NCBI GenBank assembly: GCA_964035545.1 | Contig: OZ037766.1 | Span: 8,007,722 to 8,071,721, forward strand | Direction of reading: 5' to 3' | DNA from: Bugula neritina | Lineage: Eukaryota; Bryozoa; Gymnolaemata; Cheilostomatida; Bugulidae | Length of the DNA: 64,000 bases | Shown here: positions 13,441 through 26,300 of the stretch, piece after piece | Layout: every line of letters starts with the position of its first letter | How positions within the stretch are numbered: the first letter of the stretch is position 1 | Translations under genes and position numbers: made by a program | Notes under the pieces: generated by a model | What the model saw: the letters and a program-made list of their open reading frames with translations, nothing else | Told to the model about the DNA's origin: nothing | Databases searched by the model: none

Positions 13441-15074
13441 TTGCAGTTTTTGTTTAATCTGTTCATTGTTGCGGATACGCTGGAAGTTCACGAAACTCTA
13501 GCTAGACCACAGTTGAGAGAGTGCGGTATAAAGTACATTTCCGATTATCTCTGTATTATACATATGAATATTGCCGACGGGGTATGGTAGACAACTCCCA
13601 CTTTGATGTACTCGAGATGCCTGAGAAGGATACGGGAGGCACCCAATTTGTAATAATATAGATTGTGTGCGGTGCAAGCCATACACTGAGATTGTCAGTT
13701 AGAACAAATTTATGTATGAAGAGATGTTGTACTGTTACAGTACACAGGCAATCAACACAGCTTGGCTACACTAGCACTGTTAGTAGAGCAGTCTACTAGG
13801 TTCAGTGCTTTACTATCACATGAAGTATGCCATGCTAATAATGGCCAACGCAATCATTGGACACTTTCATATTTTATTCACTCAAGCATAAGATTAGTTG
13901 TGTACTTTTTCAAGAGCTGCAGTTCAGGATAATACAGCTGCAGTTGCTATCCTTGTACTAAAACAATTATAAAAAAGTAATTATGATTATGTTTTTAAAA
14001 ATTGCTGTAAAAGATCCTAATTGAAATTGGAAACTCCATTTTAACTTTTCAACATCTTGAAACTGCCATGTTATGACATCATAATTCTAACAGTTTTAAA
14101 ACGCCATCAAAATCAGCTTTGTAAGGGCACATTCATAGTATGGTCTTTTGCTATGATACCTACACCTATATTTATATAATTAAACTAAGGAATATTTATT
14201 AATTATTTATTTATTATTAAGGAATAATATTAGTTACTCAATCTTCACATATAATAGCCATACATTTTGTCAGTTTCTCTTTGCCACAGAGTTGGGATAA
14301 AGAGTTATAAGTGGTGTGAATATTGTAAACTTTAACATAATTTTAACATTGTTAAGTGATGTGTATAAAACTACCCATAGTTAGCAATATGTATAATTGC
14401 AATACTTTAATCTGCAACGTACTGTAATATCTAGTTTTTTAGTTTGCCAGAAGACAAAAAACTTTTAAGACTTTTTACCGTTTTACGGATGATGCAAACG
14501 ATTGATTACATGACATTCTCAATTGACAAAACCGTGACACTTTTTCAAAGTGAAGTTTTATTGAGACGCAATTTTGTCTCCTCATATATACATTTGTTTT
14601 TAGTCTCATTGCACCTTTGTCATTTGATTAATCTTCAAATGGCTTCTAACCCCAGCAGATATTTACTAGTTTTTCTTCTTGCTTTATATACAGCACACAC
14701 AAATCTAAGTGAATCCTTGTTATTTGCTCTCAATAGCAAGCAAACGAAAATGTTGTTACAGGAAAAAATTAAAAGTGGTTTTTTATCAAAAATAATGTTA
14801 ATGGGGCAAAATTTTCAGAAAAGAGACTAGCTATATCATACACATTCTTTTAGGTCATCAAAGCCACTGTGAGAGGAGATACTGTGACCTATGAGGGTCA
14901 TGTATGACATTCTAGAAGCACACTAACAACCTTTGACACTGATTACTAACTACATACATGATTAGGCTGATAAAGTTGAACATGGATAGCAGTAGTGACA
15001 TCATAACTTCATCCTACTGCTAATGTGTTATGCAATCTAATAAGCTCATGATTAGGCATATCAAAGTGCATTAA

Positions 15075-15681
15075 TACTTATGAATTCCTAAACAAAACAA
15101 ATAATAATGCAAATAGACATTGTCTGGCCACAGTAATATGTTGCATAGCATAAGAGTGGTGTTTCTTCCAAGGTTAATCATAGCCAAAAGTAAAAAGAAG
15201 TTGTCTTACATCTAGTTGAGATTGCAGAAAAATATTTCAACTTACTTTATATAACATTAAAATATGCTGCTGAATTCAATTGCCAGCTTCTATTTCAGAA
15301 AAAATAAATGCATGGGAAGCAGGTCAAAACTCATTATTTACTGACAGATTGAGCTATGCCACTCAATTAGCACACAAGGTCTGAAACTGCTATTTGGTAA
15401 TATTAATCTGTCACAGCCGAAAATCACATACTTATATATTCCTAAACAAAACAAATAATAATGCAAATAAACATTGTCTGACTGCAGTAATATATTGCAT
15501 AATATAAGAGCTAATTGAGATCTAAAATAATATTATTTTGACTTACTTTACAAGAAGTTTAATTCAATCATCAACTTCTATTCAAAAAATAAATGCGTGG
15601 GAAGCAGGTTAAAACTCATTTTTTATTGACAGAATGAGCAATGCAAGCACAAGACAGCAGACTGAAACTGCTGTTTGGTAA
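15075..15681. repeat. imperfect tandem duplication, two units of about 250-330 bp
   Basis: Unit 1 spans about 15075-15402 and unit 2 about 15430-15681. The left block (ATTCCTAAACAAAACAAATA, then AATGCAAAT.AACATTGTCTG and TTGCATA..ATAAGAG) occurs at 15082 and 15439. The right block (TGGGAAGCAGGT.AAAACTCA, then CTGAAACTGCT.TTTGGTAA) occurs near 15313 and 15598. The offset is about 355 bp on the left and about 282 bp on the right, so unit 2 lacks, or unit 1 gained, roughly 70 bp in the middle. No ORF or terminal repeat is visible. Confidence 0.75.
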
Positions 15682-16694
15682 CATTTGTAGCTAACTTCAA
15701 CTATATTGACACTGGCTATTGTTGGAGAACTAAAATCTTGTAAAAGTTTTGTTTTTAAATTCAAGCTAATCAAGTTTATCACACCATATCAGTGCAGTCC
15801 ATAGTACTGTTACCCATGTGAATCTGGGTAATACATTATTTATGCCACTATAAAACATATTCAAGCACTGTGGGATTCAGAAGTAGAGAACTTGAGCTAT
15901 TAGAAAGTGGCGTTTTAAATAAGGCTAATGTTTTTTAAATAGCAGTGAAGAGAGAATTCAACTAAACAACTTATACTTTAAGTTGGAGGTATCTGTTAGG
16001 TTCATCCAACCTCATCAGTTTATACAATCATAAACAGGATATAGTATGCAATGAAACTTTTTTGATTTAAAACATCATGTTGCTCTTGTAAGTTAAATTA
16101 AACACCGTCTTATGAATTAACTTTTAAAATTCAATTAACTCAAGTCAATATTACAGGTTTTGGGTAAAAATCAATATTGCTATAAATTTATCTTACGGTA
16201 CATGCATCAGGTAACAAGCCATCTTTCACCAATATTTTAAATTAAGCCAAGTGAAGGGTACAATATCAAAAGATTTATCCAATGTATAAAGTTCCTCAAA
16301 GGAGATTATTTTAATTAGTTAAATTAGTTAGTTAATTCGTTTAAAACAGGTCAGCTATCATTTGGGTAGAAATATTTCATTAGAAGCTCATTTAAAAGTA
16401 GCCAATGCAACCATTGGTATGACTAAAACATTTATACAGCATAATTCTCAAATTGAAAACATAAGAAAATAAAATGTTCAACTATTAAACTGTGATTCGC
16501 AATATTTTGCTCAATTGCTTGCATAGATTATGACGAGTAAGAGGATTGAATCAGCTAGTTAGTAAAAAAAATTTTTCAAGTTGGTGATGGAGGGGTTTGT
16601 TTGTCGAACATATCTTTTGTTATTCGATATAAGAGAATTTAAAAATGCTCTACTAAAATGTGTAGACGTACGTTGTAGCATAGTAATTATTATT

Positions 16695-16940
16695 GTATCC
16701 AATATGATTAGCCACGTGGTTTTCAGCCAATAGCTAGAATGATAGCATGACCGATAAATAGCCAACGCTTGCAATGGGCGGGTGCAAGGTCTACGTAGTG
16801 GATCATGTAATCTCAACATGTGTACTATGCACTACTAATTTTGTACTATTCATTTTTGATTGGCCATCTCTACTCGCCTGCCATTTTGCTTTAATTTGAG
16901 CAAGTGTTTTAACAGTACTGACCGCTTGATTGGTCAGCGT
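16695..16940 (+). promoter_or_regulatory. presumed promoter of the nuclear receptor gene (CCAAT boxes, E-box)
   Basis: Within about 240 bases lie CCAAT at 16699-16703 and 16727-16731, inverted CCAAT (ATTGG) at 16859-16863 and 16929-16933, and a palindromic E-box CACGTG at 16713-16718. The cluster sits about 400-640 bp upstream of the proposed first coding exon (17339-17373). Clustered CCAAT boxes are common in NF-Y-bound promoters; the assignment to this gene is inferred from position. The transcription start cannot be placed from sequence. Confidence 0.4.
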
Positions 16941-17069
16941 CAAGCTTCTACTGCTTGCCTTATATTATTACTCGGCTTTTGCCACTGGTGTGGGTTGAAG
17001 GACCTGGTTTATAGTACGGCTGTACAGTACCTTCATTTACAAGGCGGCAAAGCTAAAGAATGGACGGCT

Positions 17070-17373
17070 ATGACGACTGACAAGAATCTTCTAGAATTCA
17101 ATGTCAATGGATTACCTTACCAAGAAAATATAAGTTGAATGAGAGTTCTTCTACTAAAATATTGGAGCAACGAAAGCAAGTCGGAAAATTTTCTATTGAC
17201 TTCACTACCGATGCATCAGTTGCATCAATCTCTTGCCAGTTATTTTTCTTTATACAAACTCACTTTCAGTTTCAGTGATACAACTATAATATACTACGAC
17301 TTTAAAAAGTTACGCCTAAACTTTTGCTATAGGAGAGAATGTACAGCGGCCCTGGGAGAAAGCGACCTCGCCT
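17070..17373 (+). promoter_or_regulatory. back-to-back upstream ORFs in the presumed receptor 5' leader
   Basis: An ATG at 17070 opens a 22-codon frame ending TGA at 17136-17138. The next ATG starts immediately (17139) and opens a frame that runs over the proposed receptor start codon (17339) in another frame. After splicing 17373 to 21097 that second frame meets TAA exactly at the junction. If transcription starts upstream of 17070, these uORFs should reduce translation of the receptor. They are not convincing protein genes. Confidence 0.3.
17339..17373 (+). CDS. receptor coding exon 1 (start codon and NLS-like residues)
   Basis: Encodes MYSGPGRKRPR plus two bases of the next codon. It was chosen because it supplies the phase-2 donor that exon 21097 requires, ends at a consensus GTAAGT, and lies downstream of the promoter-like cluster. 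No other ATG exon I found upstream fits both donor and phase. A different or additional 5' exon within the 3.7-kb intron is still possible. Confidence 0.6.
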
Positions 17374-20300
17374 GTAAGTCTCCTTATAACTTCACAAACA
17401 AACTTTATATATCTATAAGTTATACCGTAAAAACCTCAGTAGAGTATTAAGATCATCACATTTCAAAAACATTTGCTGATTATTATTCTTTGAACTATTA
17501 AACTAATAGCAGCAACGTGTTAGCTGTAAGTATTAGTATATTTTTAGTTTAATTATATGAAATACTGGTGTAAAAATAGGATGGTGATATATGTTACATA
17601 ACTAGGGCTAAATTTAATATGAATAAGCTTACAATTTTAAAATTTTGGTTGGTTATACAACTACTTCACTCCAGCATAATTTCATAAGGGTATTACGATT
17701 ACACTCTTTTTACTTTGCAACTCACCAACTAAAGACAGATCTAAGGTAACACCTTTATAGGTTGAGTTTGATTGATGTCAGCTTTAAAGTCATAATTTGA
17801 GTGGTAATTATCACCTTTAAAATAAACCAGATACTTTAGGCTTAGTCAATATATTTATAAATATACGTTGAATCACAACAGAGAAAACGTGTAGAATTAG
17901 AGTACTAACTGGTAAACAGGCTATTCCACTCTGAATACTAAACTCGCTGGTGTCAATTTGAGCTCCGAGCGAGGCTGCTGTGTTTTACTCTCCTGTTTAA
18001 CTTCATTGTTTCATACTAGTACTACAGCAGTCAATGAACGATCGGGCGATGTCCTGTACAACTATATCCAATACGGTGGCACTGCCTTACACAAATATGT
18101 ACTAGTATCAATTCACTTGCTTTCTCATAATTCAGAGACTAAAAAACCGCTTCTCTTATCAAATCAGAATGAAGAAATTACCATTTAGTAATATGCAAGG
18201 TCATATAATCTGTATTTTGTGGTAAACACTAGGAATATACAATTAGAACTGGTGTTAGTTATATTGCCTTATGCTAGTGCATTGCCAACAACATGAATAT
18301 CAAAGCTTAGGAACGGCATAGACTTTAAAAACGATCTATCTTTTTAACAGAGTTATGACATTTAAATCAGCAATATATGTCATACCGCAATTATGGAACT
18401 TGAGGTTAGCTAGCTCTTACGACATCATATTCATTGAGACTATGACATCATTAGAGTGATGTGTGGCATACAAGCACCAATAGAAGGCAATTATAATACA
18501 GGTAGTGCTAAGTAATCCGTTTCTATACTGATTGAGGGGAGAAGCAAGTGTAGCCTTATCATAAATGGCCAACCTGTAACTTTTGCAGCTACTGGCATTC
18601 GAGTGATTTTGTAAGTTTGTTTGGTGGCTAGCTTTCGATAACCCGGATGCACTTGTTCAACCACTACTACTCGCTAGTGCCATTTCAACTGACAACTTCA
18701 ATCCTACGGCTCACTCAAGTTCGTTACTATTGGCCACAACATCGTTACGTTACTGGTCAGTTCACGCCCACTGGTCACAATTGATGAAGCTGAAAGCCAC
18801 ATTATTATTAATGTGAAATGTTGCAGCATCGCTGGGCCCTGAATATAAGAACTAACCGCCATTAAATCTAACAACTGCTGCAAAGCTTGTTGGTTTCTGA
18901 AGACCTAAATGCTTAAACATTGTTCTGTAAGCTTTTGTGAATAAAGTGCCTAACAGTTCCCTTGTACCCAGACAAGCAGTCCGATTCATAAACACCCAGT
19001 GTGCACTTGCATGTTTTCAACCTGTTTTCCTAATGATATCACTGGCGGATATACCAGCTACACACGAAGTTACTGATAACCAGCTCACACTTTTTATTGT
19101 TTGATCCTGTTTGAAATAAAGGATATCAGGTTTGAAGCTAAATGACACTAATGTACTATTCAAGCTAGTAACTTTAATACCAGCACAGCTCAGGCAAGCT
19201 GTATTTACAGCATCAGTAAACTTGCTCTAACAAACTAAGTAAATAAAATGAATAAATCATTCTAAGAAACCTGTATTGTACTTTTTGCTTCAACTTATTT
19301 ACATGTTCAAGAATTGGCAGCGTAAGTGAAGAAAGACTTTTCAATGGGTACGCAGTATGACTTGCACTATTGGAGTTGATATTACAGTTTCAGCCTGTAC
19401 TGGCATTAGTAATACGTCATAGCAGTTGGAATTTGCTCATAAAAGTACATCAAATGTTTTGCAAAATGGCTAATGCTTTGTGCGAGTGTGTGCGAGTGTG
19501 TATGTGTACATATCAATGAAATATGTGAATCTTGAGCAAGATTCTGTGATGTAAGGGATTAGTTTGTGTTATATTTTCATTTCGTCAACCGCACAATAGT
19601 TTGGAGTGAATTTATATTAAGGTTTATACTATGATTTTTGGTGAAATGCATGTCTTTGTCAGATATGTTATGTCTTGTAAAAGTGATGCCTTAACTTGGC
19701 TAAACAGCTCATCTGGCTACAGAATTGACTTGTGCAGGCTGACTGTGGTATGCACTCTGTAAAATATGAGTTATGACATCACTATTGACTTTGGCTCAGG
19801 GCTCCATGTGCACTGGAGCATTATATTGCCTACTAGGCTATAATAATTTAGTAACTTTTTCACTGAGTGAAATGATTTAAATACAGTTACCTTTTTAAAT
19901 CATCAACAATGCGATTTTATTTTAAATGAGGCACGCTTTTCCTATTCTTTAAAAAGTGTTAAATGTTTGTTTTTACATATTTCATGTAGAAGATTTTTTG
20001 ATAATGAAATTTAAAATCAAAAATTTTTCACTGCTTTAATGTGTCTGAAAGTACCTGATATGCTGTACCTATGTGTTTATTCTGTGCCTTTTGCTGTGAC
20101 ATTTAGCTCTAGTCTGGGTTAAGAGCATCATAGTGATAGCATTGCTACTTTTCATTATTTACTATTGCAATTAGTGGACAGTGTATACAGGTGTATCAGG
20201 CCCATGTCAAGATGGAGTTTTCTGATTATAAAACACACAGTTTGCACAGGATCCTTATTTAAACATCAAATCTACCAGCACCCAACAGCCAGAGTTTGCA

Positions 20301-23300
20301 TTTGATTCGCTTCGTTGAATATGTCGGTCAGAAACTGAAGGGTTGCACTAATATAAGCAGAGTGCAGTTGGCAATAATGTTTACTGTGTTGGAGCTATCA
20401 ACGTGTTTACTTTAGAAGGCTGACCAATGAGACTTTGTGATGTGAATGCAGCACGGGACTGTAGTTAGGTGACGTATGCACAGAATATACAGCGTAAACA
20501 GCAGTATAGCCATGCATGCTATTTGGACTGGCGCCAATTATATATTGACCAGACATTAAGTGACCCTATTGTTGATGTATTATTGAGCCTGTATAGGTGG
20601 CAGCTATTGATTTGCTGAGTTTTGTATGCTTAGTGTGGAGCAGTACATATGCTCTTTGTTAGAGCTGGTATAGACTTTGAATGGGCGGTTTAACTTGACC
20701 TACTTGTGATGATTGTACTCTCCAAGACAATGATGATTGTTAATGTTTAGTTGATACCGGATCTGTAACTTATATAAACTGCAGATTTTGTTGTCAAGTA
20801 TTTGGGTGATTGTGTTCTTTCTTCTGTACATCCTGGAGAGTAGTGACCTGCTCTTTATGACTTTCAAGTTTGAAGAAATCCAAGTTTACTGTAACCTCAG
20901 TCCTGCAAAGTCAAACAACTCACCTACTGCTATTTTATCTTTGAATCTAAATATGGGAGTTACCAGCCACTTAGCAAATAAAAAGCAATTAGTGTAACTT
21001 ATAGCCAAAGTCTATGCACACAAATGTAGTTTTTCTTTCATTATATTTGCAAAAATGGTTACTTTTAGGCTTAATTTGTTGTTGTTGCTGTTTTAGAAGT
21101 ATTGATCAGATTTGTTCGAATGTGGCATCGAGTCAGCTAAGTCAGTTGGAAGACAGCGCTGACTCTTTACTGTCCAGACCGCTGCCAGTAATGATAACCA
21201 GTTTTACCTCATCAGTGACTACTGCTGCCTCATTCAGTGTGCCACCCGCCACTCACATACCTTCTACTTCAGAGCCTCCAAACGAAGCACTCAATCTCAG
21301 TATTAGCAATCGATCTCCCAGTACCTCCACTACCTCCCTCCTGCACCAACCAGTAGCTCACCAGAAGGTTCTGCAGAGAGGCTCTTGGCCTCAAGCCGCA
21401 CTGTCACCCACCAAACTACAAGATTATAGAAGCAGAAGAGATTCTGTGGTATTTCAACCTATATTTACCTTTATTTACCTGTATCCCACTCTTCTAGAGT
21501 GAGTTAAGGGGAGAAAGCCAGTGGCTTATTTAACCCCAATAATGTAGCATATAAATGTATGCCTAGTACTTACTAATTACTAGAGTGTAATCATTGATGA
21601 CTGAAAACCCCCAAAAATTTTAGATTGAAAGCGTAGATTAAATTGGAAACTGGAGCTGTAGGTTATGATAGTTCTAACTGCTGTAGGATTCCGACCCAGT
21701 GGGTTCAACTTCTGCCAAGTTAGAAGAAAATATCGATGAAGCTGGCAAGGAACGAAGGCGAAGGCAAAAACTGGCAAATAAAGACAATTTATTTTGTCAG
21801 GTAGTACTTTTGTGTTGGGCTACATCTTTTCTAATGACATCACACTATTTGATAACTAGCAGTTAGATGCAAGTGTTAGATATAATTGAAAATTAATTCA
21901 TAAAGTCATGAGACTGTTTACATGCAATGCACATATTTCATATTTCAAAGTCACTGAAGCAAGATATTGCGTTGAGATTGAATAAAATTTTGCCAATATG
22001 ACACTTTTTGGCCCAGACAAGCAGTGCTTTTAATTCTCTAGATGTATAATCTGCATCATAAATCTAAAATTCAAATTAATAGGTCTGATATATTTAATAA
22101 TGATTGGTGAAGATGAGAAACTCAGTTGATCTACTGATAGCTAATGTCTGCATGCATATTTTCCTTCTGATGTTATCAGGGCAGTGGGTGTTTGAGTGCT
22201 CAGCCTTATAAGACTGGGTTTACACTTTGAGGTAAAATGAAACATTTAAAACTGACCTTATTTTCAAGAATTCCAGGTTTAATAAAAACTTACCCCTCAA
22301 TTCTACTTCTATTTTTGCACTAGTAAGCTTTAGTTATATGTTTAAACTGAAAATCGAAATAATATTTTCTTGTAAGTGTTATGTAATGAAATGAAAAAGT
22401 TGTAGATTCTTTTCAAAAAAAAATTGTAGCAAGCTTCGTTTTGTTAGTCAGTGGAATTCAAACGACCAGTCTAATAGTGAACTAAACTACTTGGTGTTAA
22501 GCTTGAATATGGGCCATTTTAGATTAGCTTTGTTTAGAGCGCGCCATCTTGAATATATTGTTGCCACCTTGTATTCAAGCGGTAGCTACAATCAAAGTTG
22601 AATAGCTGCGAAGTTGGCGTGGATGGACAGGTCATCATTCATGTTCGTGATGTCCACTCCTTTAGACTAACTGGTCAGTTCCGATACAACAAAAGCCTGG
22701 CCTAGATCTATTGACCACCTGGGAATTGTGCAGTGCCTGCTGTTGCTAGCATATAGTAATTTTTAAATAATTATTTATTTCTTACTTCTCAGGACAACTG
22801 CGTGAAAATATTACAGTTGACTGCTATTAATCACTGGATTGTCAAAGCTGGTGTAGGATTCCAGACACCTACAGTAAATTATTAATCTAGACCTCAGAAA
22901 TTATAGTGAGGACAAAGTCGTCAGTTTAGTTGTGGTGGATATCATAGTAATAGTTGATGCAGTTGTCCTTCTTAAATCTTATGAAATGTTGTTGTCATTT
23001 TTGTGATTCTTCTGATATTTATACCAACAGTAATTTTCTAGCAAGTAGATATCCTATATTGATGAAAAACAAAACATTTGAACAAAACTAAAGCAAACTC
23101 AACGGAGGAAGTCAAATTTGATTGATAATTATTATACATGTTAATTTTATGAAGTATTTTAGTACATGGGGGTAGTAAGTAAATATAGGAATATGATAGA
23201 GGATAGTTATAGTATGTTAGTAACTAGTGCAGTTGGTAGTTGCCTCCCCTACTTATGGGTAATAATGGCTAAACAAATATATTGATAGAGATCGAATGTC

Positions 23301-26300
23301 CTATAGTATGTTCAATGAAAGGTGTTTGTCTCGAAAGACTTGCTTTGAGTTCAGTCATTAGTTTCACAATTTTTTCTTCTATAGCTTTTATGATAATTAT
23401 TATTCTACTTGAAAGATTAAAGGAATTCTAATAGAATAGTGAGCCTGTGATTGAAATATTGCACTCTAAATAGATGACCTGCCTTCTGCTCAGTATGCAG
23501 TCATTTCCAGTTCAATTTTACGTAGCACAGCAGTGCTTATTTCTAAATTTCTAACTTCTAACATTGGTGGAAAATGAAGTAGTCTTAGAACTACCTGTAG
23601 ATGCATATTACCAACATCTAGTTACAGTAACTTTAGCTCAGTTTTTGATAGCTTCTAGAATATAAAATTTCCGGGTTTATCAAGTTTTAAATGTGGAGGA
23701 ATATGGTTGTAGTCGTTTAACAAGTTTCAACCATAGCAATAATAGTTTAAAAGTTTAATAGTTTTTAAAAGCAAGTATTTTGACCTGTTGGATCCTTCAA
23801 AAGCTTACCAGCCGGCTTTATGTATTTCTTAGGTACAAAAAGCTAATCTTGCTCCTAAATTAATCTTTTGAATTCAATAGTATTTTTAATAAAAATATAT
23901 TAATAAATTTTAACCAAGAAGTTTTTAATAGATAATTTATCCATTCTTGTGGTCACTATGAAAAATGAACAACTTCAAGAAAACTTATCTGTAACTATAA
24001 CTAGATATACCAACTGCTCTTGTATTGATACGAACAAAGGTTGAATATTTAGATTTGTTTTAAAGAAACATTTATAACTCTCATTCTCTAGTAGTAAAAG
24101 TGAGTGAAACTTGATTTTATAATGAATAGTGTTGTGGCAGTTGTAGTAGTAATAATAGTAGCAGGCTAATAGCTGTTGTTTTTTAATCAGTAGCAGCAGG
24201 GTTGTTGTAGTAGAAAATAGTACTAGTAGTAAAAGTACTTCTATCACTAACTGCAATTAACTGCAACAGTAATAACAATATAGTAAAAGATGCTGTTACA
24301 TAGAAAAGACTTCAACTTGTTGCTAGCAAAAGCTACCCACAGCTGTTTTGTGTGGCCAGCATGCTGAAGTAATGCTGTGAACAGTTTCGGCTGTAGTGAT
24401 ATAATTGGCTGCTTTTTATTTCAGTTGTGAATCGTGAGATTTTAAGATGAAATAATTTATAACATTGGACAGCAAAGCAAGTGGTCACTCACACCTATAC
24501 TGGCGACATATTATTGTGTGTGGCCAAGTAGTAGCGAAATGCTTCATGTAGGGGGTAGCAGGATCTCATAGTAGTAATGCCAGCAGTTAGTAGTAGCAAT
24601 ACTAGCTAGCAATACTAGTGTAGAAGTTGAAACCACCGAGGGTCAATGTTTTGTGACAAACCAAAATTATAATTGATGCAGTGATAGAAGCTAGATGTGG
24701 GTGAGTGAATGACTGAGTGAACGTAAACCCCCTTCGCCTGTGTGGTGGGGCTTTGCTGTAGTGCACAGTGCAGTTACCTGTAGGCCAAGCTTGGCCTGCT
24801 ATCTTTAGTGATAAGATATGAAATGCGCCATTTACTAGTTAACTAGTAACTAAATATAGCCCATACTTCCAATCCTACTAAAACATGCATGCTAACTCAT
24901 GATTGGGTCCTAAATCATCAAATTTATTCTAGGGGGAGAGTAAGAAGAAATTTCAAGCAATAAAGATGTGTTACCAAACTTAGATAGACTGATTGTTTTG
25001 TACAAAAATGCTAATTTTCATGTAGTTTTACTTTTCAGTAGTTCATATTGGGATACAAGTGGTTACCTAGTGGGTAGGCAACTTCTTTTGTCAAAAATTT
25101 GCTCAAAAACAGCTTCTCCTATGCATCTCTATACCTAATTAGTAATTAGGAAGAATATGCAGTTGTGTAACAAATAGCCATAAGTAGCTATGGATTCTGT
25201 TTGAAACTTTACAAAACCGATAACTTATCAATAGATGCACTTGTTCAACCTGCATATTCAGTCGTCGTCATTTCATCTCAGACTATGCTTGGTATTGAAG
25301 CTTGATTTTCCTTTTAAAAAGCTGATTGATTTTACAACACATTTTTGCCAGTTATACTTGAAAAAATTACTTAAAAATATTATTTGAGTGATTGATAAAA
25401 AAGTAGCCATAGAATAAAAATTCTGACTCCATGTTTGTTTTGCAGGTTTGCGGAGATAAAGCAAATGGTTACAATTTTGGAGCCATAACATGCGAGTCTT
25501 GCAAAGCGTTTTTTAGAAGAAATGCTCAAAAGAACAAAGACTTGAAATGTAACTTTGAGAACAACTGTAAAATTGATCACTTTACTCGCAAGTTCTGTAC
25601 AGCCTGCAGACTAGCCAAATGTTTTGCAGTCAATATGAAAAAAGAATGGATACTAGGTAAACACCCCTGAAGAAGTTGTCATTTGACATATATACATGCA
25701 TACTATATGTTATGTAATGTCTGTGTTATGTAACAAAGTGCATTAGGCTCCTTAAACCTGATGCACCAGTAGATTTTTCAAACTCTATTTACAGTTTGGA
25801 AGTTAGTACTTTGAAGTTCTAGCTAGCTACCATTATGCTACTCTAACAGAACATTTTATATGCTACAACTGTAAGCTAGTTATTTCTAGTACCGACAGTG
25901 TAATAATTATTTACGTAATAAACTAACAATGAATTGTGGCCATTTTTTTAGATGAGGATGCCTTGAAAAAACGAAAAAAGTTGATCAGGCGTCCTGGAAA
26001 TGACAAGACTCCCGAAACTCCTGGAGACATTGACTATTCCCGACTAGCATCTGTTAGCGCAGTAAATATTAAACTCTACATCATTGGTTTAATGCAGCTG
26101 AAAGTATCTTCATTAAAAGTACTGAGCTGTCGGCCTCTTTATTCCCAGCTTCTGCATTAGACTGCAAGAAGTTATTATTTTAAATGATTTATTGGATATT
26201 AAAATGCTAATTTTTCAATCCTAAAATAGTTTAATGCTAACTTAGTTATGTTGCACCACTATACTATACTGCTTCAAAGCTCTGTTGAGATCGTGCATTT

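Larger units (their letters stand above)
3300..16690. other. long intergenic region, no supported gene
   Basis: AT-rich DNA with stops in all frames every few dozen codons. The open frames present are short, lack splice-compatible neighbours and resemble no family I know. Structures seen inside it are a CpG-richer patch near 13.1-13.4 kb, an imperfect tandem duplication at 15.08-15.68 kb and a possible degenerate tRNA-like stretch near 10.4 kb. Unrecognised transposon relics may be present. Confidence 0.5.

Noticed and set aside
14444-14830. 128-codon open frame on the plus strand
   Set aside because: It begins at TTG, not ATG, has no splice-compatible neighbours or polyadenylation context, and its Leu/Phe-rich composition is what AT-rich DNA gives by chance.
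16860-17450. Two adjacent plus-strand open frames as protein genes
   Set aside because: They cover the inverted CCAAT boxes and the presumed receptor leader and show no family similarity. Their ATG-initiated parts fit better as uORFs.
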